Shown one piece after another: positions 34,620-45,400 of a stretch of DNA of 64,000 nt (within the stretch, counting starts at the first letter, position 1; each line of letters starts with the position of its first letter). The notes beneath the pieces are model-generated. The model did no database searches. It worked only from the letters and a program-made list of their open reading frames with translations, and was not told where the DNA came from. The translations under genes and the position numbers were made by a program. Location: contig OZ022499.1 in the NCBI GenBank assembly GCA_963989385.1, positions 49,341,757 through 49,405,756 of the forward strand, written 5' to 3'. Source of the stretch: Ctena decussata (lineage: Eukaryota > Mollusca > Bivalvia > Lucinida > Lucinidae).

Positions 34620-35135
34620 ATTATAGAGGTCAAGGTCACACATGATATACTACAAGATTTGTAAAACCTGACAATTAAAGAGCTGTAACTCTGGCTGAAA
34701 GGGTTCAAACATGACTGATATTACATCTATCTACTTCAGATGCTGATATCAAAATCCTGTAAGTTTCATGGAAATGGAAAAAGTTGTTGCCAAAAGATGT
34801 GCATCACTGAAAAATCAAGAGCTGTAACTATGATTAAAAGGGTCCAATCATGACATAGAAAAAATATATGATGTAAAATGATGGCAACAATTTATAGAAA
34901 GTTTATGAAAATCAGCTGAAAACTGGAGGAGGAGTTGCAGCCACAGATTTGACCAAAGATTTACAGATAACAGGGCTGCAACTCTAGCAGAGACACCCGA
35001 TAAAATAAGATTGCAGTCAGGTGGTGATAACAATATCCTGAAAATGCCATGAAATTGAGATTAAAACTGAAGGAGTTGCCAGCCACAAAAAAAATTGTCA
35101 ATGGATAGATGGATTGACAGAACCAATTTTTATAG
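34620..35135. repeat. Diverged array-like repeat following H7
   Basis: AGAGGTCAAGGTCACAC at the left, GAGCTGTAACTCTGGCTGAA repeated in diverged form, and a GATAGATGGATTGACAG stretch near the end. Confidence 0.5.
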
Positions 35136-35375
35136 CCTTTTTAGACTACATTGGGTGACAAATAAGAAGGAATGAGAAAATATGTGACGTTTGAAAATCT
35201 TATGGGAATCAGCATCTAGACAGACAGAACTCAAATGAGATTTTGTTTCATTTTGTAAGAACTGGCATGCATGCTAGTCAAATGGGTCTTGGACTAACAT
35301 ATATATTATCACATGCCAACATTCTGTACTGGCCCAAATAAAAGCTCACCTAATTTTGCCCTTCTGCATGCTGTT

Positions 35376-35580
35376 CAGAGCTCTAGATAAGAGGGACTAA
35401 TTGGTGATATTTAGGGATAATTTTTGTTAATTCTGCATAAAAACATATGTCATGACCCCTCATCTGAACTGACTCGCCAAGAGGGTTCAGATGAGGGATC
35501 ACAACATATGTTTTCAATGCGAAATAAGAAAAATTATCCTTAATTATCATCAAAATATTCCCTCTTATCTAGAGCTCTGC
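35376..35580. mobile_element. Foldback element, family B copy 1
   Basis: CAGAGCTCTAGATAAGAGGG on the left is inverted on the right (CCCTCTTATCTAGAGCTCTG); the arms pair almost throughout around the centre CTCGCCAAGAGG. Confidence 0.88.
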
Positions 35581-35864
35581 TGTTGCTGATGTCAGTTTCA
35601 AATCTACCTTATTTTTCACATACATTTCTTGATTAATTTTTCTCATAATGTAAAACCAATGTATACTCAGGCAAAGGACTCTATTACACAAGGAGGCAGA
35701 AGCTAAAAATACAAAGCTTGTTTAGTCCACTTTCCACTTTATTAATCCAAAGTCTTCATCTATGTACAATTCTAAGGTGAGCCATCTTGAAATGTAAAAC
35801 CACCTAAACATGTAACAACCAATGATAAGAAATATATGCAATTTCTCCATATCCCATAAACTTT

Positions 35865-36045
35865 GAAGTATTGGGACAGATATGGCTGAGCAAACAGTGC
35901 AGACCCGGATCAGACTGATTCTACACATTTTGTCATTCCATCTGCATCTTTTGGATGCATTACAACATTGTATAACCAAATGGTTCTATATATAAAACAA
36001 TTTTGGCAAGTATTTTTCCCAAAGTTTAAAATTTTCACAGTATTT
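35865..36045. repeat. Family C element, degraded
   Basis: Carries TATTGGGACAGATATGGCTG, GCAAACAGTGCAGACCCGGA and CATTCCATCTGCATCTTTTG. Confidence 0.65.
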
Positions 36046-36152
36046 TCTCCCATATTTGAATTTTTGCTCATGCCAATAATGCATATATGAAAGAAATTAC
36101 AAAATTTTATTGGAAAAATAGAATTTCATTCCAGAATTTCATTGTAAAAATG

Positions 36153-37075
36153 GAAGGACTTCTTCGATTAAGGCGAGGATTTTCCCCATTAGACCGGCGC
36201 GACAGGTCCGAATTTTCAAAAGTATAAAGTGTGCAAATTTTTCTTAGCGGAGCTTCCACAAATATGTAAGCCGTATGAAATCAGATCATTTGTGATTCAG
36301 GCCCAAAGACATGGGGAGATAATCCAGTCTGACCCTACATACCCTTAATTCAAGGTTTTCGCATACCTCAATTTTTGAGGTAATAAAAATATTGAAATCA
36401 GTCATTCATTTCATACATTTTTGTCATAAATGCATGCTAAATACATGCATATCACAATACAAAGCAATGATTTTCTTCTTGTTACGCCTGACTGGCATTT
36501 AAACATGCAAAACCAAAGTTATACTTCTGGTCAAAGCGGCCAAAAGAGAACGCTTCACTATAACTAAAATACAAGTACTTTCCCCCCCCGTGACCCAGCA
36601 TTTCCTTCATGCAGCAGACTTATACGATGCAAGTACGCAATATATATGAGTGGGAAGCTGGGTCACGGGGGGGAACGATACTCAATAAGCCAAAGAAGAA
36701 GAATGGTCAACAGTAGCACTGTGATCTTCAAGGATTTTATTGTGTACCATGACCTTGAAATGAGGTCAAGGTCACATACATACGGTCAAAATTATCCAGT
36801 GTTATCTGTTATGTAAGTAATGTAAGTCAAAAAAGGGTGAAATATATACAATAAATCATTATTTCAACGAACAGTTTGAGGAAAATTTACAATTTATCTC
36901 AACAATAACGTCAACGTCAACGTATGTTTAACGTACTTTACATAGACACAAACACTTGAAAATTCATTTTCCATGCAAGTTACAAGTCATAGTCATAAAT
37001 GCAAAGCAAAAGTCAGTGATCCGTATAACTTTTAAATCATGGGGAAAATTCACGCCTTAATCGAAGAAGTCCTTC
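36153..37075. mobile_element. 0.9 kb element with ~34-bp inverted ends, intergenic
   Basis: Starts GAAGGACTTCTTCGATTAAG then GCGAGGATTTTCCCC; ends with the inverse GGGGAAAATTCACGCC, TTAATCGAAGAAGTCCTTC. An internal hairpin pairs CCCCCGTGACCCAGC with GCTGGGTCACGGGGG (~36583-36676). No recognised gene. Confidence 0.8.
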
Positions 37076-37167
37076 ATTCCACAGTTTAAAAGACTAGCCT
37101 TTTCTATCCTTTGGATAGAAATACTTATCTAAAATTTCCTTTAAATTGGTTATATCATAAAGGATCT

Positions 37168-37370
37168 CAGAGCTCTAGATAATAGGGAGTATTTGATGAT
37201 AATTAGGGATAATTTTTCTTATTTCTCATTGAAACCATATGTTGTAACCCCTCATCTGAACCGTCTCGTTGAGACGGTTCAGATGAAGGGTCACAACATA
37301 TGCTTCTATGCAGGATTAACAAAAATTATCCCTAATTATCATGAAGTACTCACTCTTATCTAGAGGTCTG
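37168..37370. mobile_element. Foldback element, family B copy 2
   Basis: CAGAGCTCTAGATAATAGGG to CTTATCTAGAGGTCTG; centre GAACCGTCTCGTTGAGACGG. Confidence 0.88.
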
Positions 37371-37914
37371 GATCCGATCTGGTTAAGAAGATTAATTCTT
37401 TCAACCAAACATAGTTGTTACAGGACAACAAAACTCTCCTAAGCATACTGTCTGAATCTCATATTTATTTTTCAGTCCATGAAATCTTGCATCAAATAAC
37501 AATTAAATAAATCACAGGTTAACAACAATACAAAAACATGTGATAAAAGATAACCTTCAACTCAATGAGTCAACATTTCGTTCCAAGTTAGTAATTGTTT
37601 AAATTTTCCTTTTCTTTTTTCTTGTTGGACTAGAAAGTAAAATCAAGTTCACATACATGTATTACAGAAACCCAATTATTCCTTCAGCATACCATCTTTG
37701 CAAGCCAAGGGTACTAAATCCACTTTGTTCCTTATGTACCCTTGGCTGATGGCCTATTTCCAAATTGGATTTCCCACAGCACCGCCCCTTGGCTGCAGCA
37801 AGTAGCTCCCCATTGGCTCATGTTATTTTTAATCCAATAAGAAGATCAGTTACAAAGCACAGTTGTCCCACAACTTCACATAATTGTTCAAAAACACTGT
37901 CCCCCATTTTACAA

Positions 37915-38106
37915 AAGGGAACAACTTCTGTGACTTCCTGTTTGCTGAATGCTGGGTGCAAAAATCCTTCAAAAAGGGGCTACTCTTAAAGGAAGGAATT
38001 TGCTCCTAATGAGCAAATTCTTCCTTTCAGAATTGTTCCCTTTCAGAAGGAAAGTTAAGAAACAAAATGGTAGAGTGCTGCCACTGAAAGCGTACTAATT
38101 CACCAT
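37915..38106. repeat. Family D element
   Basis: Core GGAATTTGCTCCTAATGAGC then AAATTCTTCC; ends GAAAGCGTACTAATTCACC. Confidence 0.75.
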
Positions 38107-38344
38107 TTACTCAGTTCTTAAGTTTCTTTAAACTTCTGAAATTTCATGCAATTTTGATAAGGCCAATAAAAAATACTGAACGGTCAAAGTTAAAACAAAC
38201 TTTCAATTCCAACAAACAAAATGTAGAAGTAAAACATTAAAGCAATAATTCCAATCAGATACAACATTTTATAAGTTCATTTAGTAACACGGCTGGCAAA
38301 CTTATCTGCAGATTGTAAGTCTTAAGATGACGGTTACACCTCCA

Positions 38345-38525
38345 TAGTTTGTCACCATTTTTAAATTGGGAAAACAACTTTTGTGACTTCTTGTCCCTTC
38401 CAAGATGGGGTCTAGGAAGGAAAAGGAAGGAAATTTGCTCCTACTGGAGCAAATTCTTACCTTTAAGAGTTGAACCCCATTAAGAAGGGAGAGAACAAAG
38501 AAAACGGAAGAGTTCCAGCTGTGTC
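38345..38525. repeat. Family D element
   Basis: Core AATTTGCTCCTACTGGAGCA then AATTCTTACC, followed by GAGTTGAACCCC. Confidence 0.75.
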
Positions 38526-39289
38526 TCTGCATAACCTGTGAACAGCATATATGGCCAAGCATCCAGAATTCGACCACACTCAGTATTCAACGATGTGAGC
38601 AGTTCCAAGATAAGACCGGGAGTTGCTATGGCATAATGCTACTAAAATGTAAACCATCTAGAATCAAAACCGTCAGTAGATGCATTCGACCAACACAAAT
38701 AGAGTGATAAACTTAGGCCCCGCCCACTTGTGCAGTGGCTCCTTTTCGCAATGAACAAAATAGTTTTAGGAGTAGGTCACGTAAACTCAATGCGCTGCAT
38801 ATTTTCGGAGGAGCAAGAAATTATAAATCCATCTGCTAAAATCAGACACACTGTGCAACAACATAACATAACCACATTCTCTAGCAATTCCTTTTCATTT
38901 CATGATGAATATTAAGATACCGATTTTCTATCAACTGGGAGGTGTGGTTACCAAAAATTGACAGGCCATGTGATCAAAAATGGCCTCCTCTGTCAACTTG
39001 CCACAAGTGTCGACGGAAAAGAATGCTCTGGTGTTGAAAAAGAAAGACTGTTTGGTCATTTAGAAAGATGAATTGGGTTCTGGATATTCAGTGTACTTTG
39101 AAATAACAACAGACACAATTTGATTGTCAAAAACCAGGAGTGGCGGCATACATATTATAAATCTACAGAAGCAAGCTGATGGCTCTACATTGTTACATAA
39201 GGGGCTCTAATTCTTGCCATTTGCAAATGCACAAAGGCACTTTACTTTTGTACCTAGCAAATGCATGTTTCCTCCTGACGTTCCATTTT

Positions 39290-39445
39290 ATATGAAGGTA
39301 AAGGGATATACTTTCAGGGGAAGCAACTCTGCCATTTTCATTTCTGCCTCCCTTTTCAATGAGGGCCAACTCTTAAAAGACTCTTTCAAAAGAATTTACC
39401 TCTCTGGGAGTAAATTCTTTCCTTTCCGAGTAGACCATTGTTAGG
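39290..39445. repeat. Family D element
   Basis: GGATATACTTTCAGGGGAAG, GCAACTCTGCCATTTTC, core AATTTACCTCTCTGGGAG. Confidence 0.75.
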
Positions 39446-39623
39446 AGGGCTTGTTCACTCATGGACTCAAATAAAAGGTCACATAAAATGTCTACCATTG
39501 AAACAAGAATTTCACAAGAATTCACAAAATGCAGTGTCTTGTCTGTCAAACAAAGCTAAAAGCAGAACACTTTACAAAAACTTCATGCTGCAGGAGAGGC
39601 TGACAACAACGACAGAAAAGTAA

Positions 39624-39841
39624 TACAGTTGACTCCCGTTATCTCAAACACTGATATTTCAAAGTCACTCTTATATAAAAAAAAATTACATTGGACACAT
39701 TTCCTATTTTTCTTTCCATTTCAACTCCTTTTACCTCAAACTACTGGTATCTCTAAGAAAGCTTTCTGGGACCAGAAAATTTACTTTGAGCTATCAGTAG
39801 TTTGAGATGAAATTCGACTTCGAAATATCGAGAGTTGCCTG
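39624..39841. repeat. Short inverted-repeat element (TATCTCAAAC family)
   Basis: ACAGTTGACTCCCGTTATCT on the left; inverse ACAGGCAACTCTCGATATTT on the right. Same family as 15530-15737. Confidence 0.7.
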
Positions 39842-40449
39842 TATCTGTCTTACTTCTGCTAGTCAAAGTCAAGACAAAAATGGTAGGAAAATCTTGAGAG
39901 TGTATCAATTATAAGGTCTTATTTCTCCATAAAATCAAAACTAGGTAGTGGCCTTACCAGACTAATGTGCTGAAACAAAATTTTATGAGGAATGAAAAGA
40001 CATTATCTCAAAGTTATCATCAAAACCCCCTTTTATCTCAAGATTGTTAAAAATCATATGCACATACAAGCATGCACAATCAACATGATAGTCATTTATT
40101 CATGAACATTATTCCAGTTGAAACAAATAAATTAAAATAAACACAACAATTTAAATTAAGTGTTAAATTAATGCATTCTTTTGAAACATTTAAAACATAT
40201 GAAACATTTAACCCTTAGGTCTTTTTCTTTTCTTTTCTTTTTCCAGGCTTGTGAAATATCTAGAAAGGAGACACATTTGAAACACAAATTCAAATCTACA
40301 TTAAGCTTATAAATGTATACTCAGAAGCTCCGAAAACTAGTCTTATTTTCAATTTCAAATCTAGTGCTGCAGCTGAACTCAACTGGAATTCCAATGATGT
40401 TTTTGTGTTTCAATTTTAGGATAGCAGGTACATTGGCATGTTTCTTAAG

Positions 40450-40665
40450 CCATTTTTACAAAGGGTTGCAACTTTTATGACTTCCTGTTTGCTTCCCTGG
40501 ACAACAAAGCCATTCCAAAATAGTGTCTACTCTTAAAGGAAAGAATTTGCTCTTCAGGGAGCAAATTCTTTCCTTTATGAGTTGACCCCCATTGAGAATG
40601 GAGGCAAAAACAAGAAAATGGTAGGCCTGCTTCTCCTGAATGTGTACCTGTTTGCCTTACGTTAA
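40450..40665. repeat. Family D element
   Basis: Core AAAGAATTTGCTCTTCAGGG then AGCAAATTCTTTCC; ends TGTGTACCTGTTTGCC. Confidence 0.78.
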
Positions 40666-41046
40666 AAACAATAGAAAGAGATGAAAATTCAATTATCACA
40701 TGAAAAAGAAATCTTTGGCAGGTGCTAATCGCAAATGCTCAAATCAGAGTGTGCAACTGTGAAAACTCAGAGTCCTAATTTTTCACTTTTGTGCGTGCTT
40801 CATAGGGAGAGATGGGGAATGCTGGATACGGGAGATGTTTGGTGCCAATATTTACAATACTGGAATGGTAAAGTTGCAAATGTATAAAAGCATATCACTA
40901 GTTTCAACTTTGTGTACTTTAAACATTTAAATTTTGTGCGCTTTTATAGCCCTCTCCAAAATATCATAACACAATGAAATTCTAAGGTAACCAACGTAAG
41001 AGCCACAACCAACAGTTCTGTGACAAATCTGAAGCTAGACATTCCA

Positions 41047-41300
41047 TCTGCACAAATGTACGTACTTAACCTTTCAATCTGCAAAAACACAAGTACTTGG
41101 ACATTCTGCACAAGCACATCTATACCTGGACATTCCACCTGCATAAATTCCAATGCTTGATCATTCCATTTGCAGAAACACAATTTTTTTTTTTTTTTTT
41201 TCCGAATAAACACATCTACCTGAACATTCCATCTGCATAAACACAAATACTTGGATATTCCACAAAAAGACATCTACCTGGACATTCCATCTGTATGAAC
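41047..41300. repeat. GGACATTCCATCTGCA-type short repeat
   Basis: Variants of ACATTCCATCTGCATAAACAC recur about every 30 bp (eight or so degenerate units) with a poly-T insertion near 41186. Just downstream of the MACROD gene. Confidence 0.65.
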
Positions 41301-41320
41301 AAAGGTACAGAGAACCTAAA

Positions 41321-41490
41321 CAGAGCTCAAGCTAAGTGAGTAATTGATGATAATTTTGGGACAATTTTTCTCCACAACATGTTGCCTCATTATAACTGCT
41401 TGACTGGGACAGCACCAATGAGAGCACAATGATAAATTAAACAAAATTGTCCCTAATTATCTCAAAACACTGCTCTTATCTAGTGCTCCA
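41321..41490. mobile_element. Foldback element, family B copy 3 (diverged)
   Basis: CAGAGCTCAAGCTAAGTGAG to CTCTTATCTAGTGCTCC. Confidence 0.65.
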
Positions 41491-41599
41491 ACAAGTTCAG
41501 TCTGCAGCAATACATCCACCTGGACAATCCGACATCAATACAAGCATGTGTACCTACAAATCTTATGACCATGGCAAAAGTATGTCATTTTAACCTACA

Positions 41600-41802
41600 C
41601 AGAGCCCTAGATAAGAGGGAGTATCTGGTGGTAATTAGGGATAATTTTTGTTAATTCTGCATAAAAACATATGTTGTGACTCCTCATCTGAACCATCTCA
41701 ACGAGACGGTTCAGATGAGGGGTCACGAGATATGGTTTCAACGAAAAATAAGAAAAATTATCCTTAATTATCATCAAATACTCCCTCTTATCTAGAGCTC
41801 TG
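41600..41802. mobile_element. Foldback element, family B copy 4
   Basis: CAGAGCCCTAGATAAGAGGG to CCCTCTTATCTAGAGCTCTG; centre GAACCATCTCAACGAGACGG. It lies ~70 bp downstream of the MACROD stop and may fall in the 3' UTR. Confidence 0.88.
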
Positions 41803-41870
41803 AACCTAAATGTAGCACATATTTAAGGATTTCTTTATTTCATTGGTGGACAGGAATAGAGACTAGATGA

Positions 41871-42472
41871 TTAAAGTTTTGCCGAGTCTGCAACTTTCAG
41901 ATCTTCAGAATCTATACAGTTTTCATCATCTTTCTTAACGGCAATGTCTTCATTGCTAGCAGGGTGTCCATTCTCTTCTGCCTTAGTTTTCTTTGGCTTT
42001 GTAACAAATGCATCCATTGTCATTTGCTTCTTTTCTTTCACTTCTTTAACCTCTGACCTTGTCACAGGCTTAGCTGGTGAATTTACTTTTCCTGTTTTAT
42101 CCCTCCCTGCTAGTTTCACACTAAGTTTCTCCTCTCCTGTTTCATTCTTTGCAGTACCCCCTTCACTGTCTTTAGCCTTTGTATCTATTTGACTGTCTTT
42201 TTTGTCCTTAACATTTGATGGACTATCTTTTATCGGTTTATCCTTCCCTGTTAGTTTCCTGCTATGCTCCTCAACATTTGAATCTTTCTCTGCCCTATCT
42301 GGTCCACTGTCTTTCAAATTTACCTCTATTTTATTGTCTTTTGCTTTTGTCTCTATTTTTTTGTCTTTAGCCTTTGACTCTATTTTACCATCTTGCACAG
42401 GCTTTTTATCATCAATTTTCGACTCCTCTTTTCCAGTCTTTGATTCTTTCTTTGGCTTCTTGATGGCTGGAC
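41871..42472 (-). CDS. MACROD2: MACROD last exon I, lysine-rich tail and stop
   Basis: A 602-nt exon encoding (G)[18 protein letters not shown] onward to [13 protein letters not shown] and TAA: 200 residues including the junction Gly. It is highly charged and probably disordered, with repeated KDKK/KAKDKK/SKAKD blocks. A QMTMDAFV motif flanked by lysines sits at 42003-42026. The opposite strand is also open in places because of the lysine codons; those frames are shadows. Confidence 0.93.
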
Positions 42473-45400
42473 CTGAAATGACAATACAATGACTTAACGT
42501 AACCCTACCAATGTTCCTTATGTATATTTTCAATGTTAAACATATTAGCTGCCCTGAGCCAAAGGCTACGAGGCAGCTTATAGTATAGACAACGGTCTGA
42601 TGCCTGTCCATCAGGTTTCTGACTGGCCCCTTTGACCTGTATATATATTTTCAAGCACCATCTGCTGTGAAACTGTCTTCTGTATCCAGATTTCATATGC
42701 AGCATCTATAGGATGGGGGAACAATAAGTGCTATCACAATGTGCTTAAATACCGTATAGCAGGTTATTTCTGCAAATATTTAATTTCTGTGTATTTATGC
42801 AGTTTTATAACAAGAGCTCCGCTGACAGGGCAATATATGCCTGTTGGGGCTTAAAGTTGGAAAGAAAACTAGAAGGTTGTCCAGGGACAACTGGTCGAGC
42901 CCGCTGTTTGCTTTAGTGACTTATAAGTATGTCGAGACTAAGTAACTGCTTCACTCTAGAAAGAAGCCAAAAAAACATCATGCTTAGCCAGCATTTTCTT
43001 CTCTTTTTTTTTTCAAATTTTCACAAAGGAAAATAAGTAGAAGTGATGACCCAGACAAGCTCATTTTATGACAGTTACAATATCTGACCTTCAAGTGTGA
43101 CCTTGACCTTGGATCTACCCAAACACATATGTCACTTGACACTTCCACTCATCAAGAAGAACAATTGTGCCAAATTATTTTGAAATCCATCCATAAATGT
43201 AGAAGTAATGGCTCGGACAAGCTCAACTTATGACCATTTTATCATTTGACCTACAAGTGTGACCTTGACTTTGGACCTTCTAGAACAAATGTTCCAAATG
43301 ACACTTCTTCTCATCAAGGAGAACAATTGTGTTAAATTATTTTGAAATCCATTTGTAAATGTTGAAGTTATGGCTCAGACAAGCTCAAATTATGGCCATT
43401 TTATCATTTGACCTTCAAGTGTGACCTTGACCTTGGACCTACCTGAATAAATTTTCCAAATTACACTTTTAAACATCAAGGAGAACACTTGTGCCAAATT
43501 ATCCATCCATAAATGTAGAAGTAATGGCTCGGACAAGCTCAATTTATGGCCATTTTATCATTTGACCTTCAAAAGTGACCTTGACCTTGGACCTACCTGA
43601 ACAAATGTTTCAAATGGCACTTCTATTCATCAAGGAGAACAATTGTGCCAAATTATTTTGAAATCCATTCGTAAATGTAAAAGTTATGGCCCGGACAAGC
43701 TCAATTTATAGCCATTTTATCATTTGACCTTCAAGTGTGACCTTGACCTTGGACCTACCTGAACAAATGTTTCAAATGGCACTTCAATTCATCAAGGAGA
43801 ACAATTGTGCCAAATTATTTTGAAATCCATCCATAAATGTAGAAGTTATGGCTCGGACAAGCTCAATTTATGGCCATTTTATCATTTGACCTTCAAGTGT
43901 GACCTTGACCTTGGACCTACCTGAACAAATGTTTCAAAAGGCACTTCTGCTCATCAAGGAGAACGATTGTGCCAAATTATTTTGAAATCCATCCATAAAT
44001 GTAGAAGTTATGGCCCGGACAAATCCGGACGGACGCACGCACGGACTAACGCACGCACGGACATACACCGAACTGACATTGTAACAACTATGTCTCGCTC
44101 TCCGCAAGCGGGCTCGACAACAAGAGATGACAAAACTTTTTCAGTGGCTTAAATCTTCAATAAGGCAGATATAAAACTACAAAATAAACAAAGCTAATAT
44201 GAAATTCCTAGACAAAAATTACAAAGGGGCATAATTCCATCATAAATGGAAGTTCGGTTATGGTTCTTTTTCTCTTCATATCATCTGATATTTGTATTTG
44301 TAACTTTCATGAAGAAATTTTAAACAGTTTTCAAGATATGGAGCAGACACAAAGCTTATATGAAATTACTATATGAAAATTACAAAGGGAAATAAGTCCA
44401 TCAAAACTGAAAGTAGGGTTATGGTCCTTTTTCTCTGCACATTGTCTGATAATGCTTCATATTTGTATAAACTTTTATGAAGAAATCTTATATGGTTTTC
44501 GAGATATAAATCGGACACGAAGCTTATATGAAATAACCTTTGAAAATTACAAAAGGAAATAATTCCATCAAAACTGAAAGAAGTGTTATGGTTCTTTTTC
44601 TCTGCACATTGTCTGATGGTGCTTTATATTTGTACAAACTTTCATGAAGAAATCTTAAACGGTTTTCAAGATATGGAGCAGACACGAAGCTTATATGAAA
44701 TTACTTTTTGAAAAATACAAAGGGAAATAATTCGGTCAAAACTATAAGTAGGGTAATGGTTCTTTTTCATTGCACATCGTCTGATGATGCTTTAGATTCG
44801 TACAAACTTTCATGAAGAAATCTTAAACGTTTTTTGAGATATGGAGCGGACACAAAGCTTATATGAAATTACCTTTGAAAAATACAAAGGGAAATAATTC
44901 CGTCAAAACTTAAAGTAGGGTAATGGTTCTTTTTCTCTGCATATCGTCTGATGGTGCTTTATATTTGTACAAACTTTCATGAAGTAATCTTAAACAGTTT
45001 TCTTTTGACCTTTGACCTCTAAGTGTGACCTTGGGCAGACATTGCTGAAATATGCGTTCTGCACATTGTCTCGTTAAGGCAAACATTTGACCCAAGTTTC
45101 AAAAAAAATCTTTCAAGGGGTTGAGGAGATATGGAGCAGACACGAAAAGTTAACGAACGGACAGACGGATGGATGGACAGACAGAAGGATGGACGGAGGC
45201 CACGACATAATACGAGCTGTTTTTGACGGGCGTATAAAAAGTGCAGAAATTAAAATCGCTGAATATTTCACATCATATCATTTCATATATCATTTTGTGA
45301 ACCTATATTTGTACCTTTAATTTACATAAACATGTTTAACATTTGCTATCACTCAAATGATTAATGTTAAAATATTTGAAAATTATCCCTTCAACAGATT

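Noticed and set aside
42202..42492. Plus-strand frames opposite the MACROD last exon
   Set aside because: Antisense shadows of lysine/serine-rich coding sequence.
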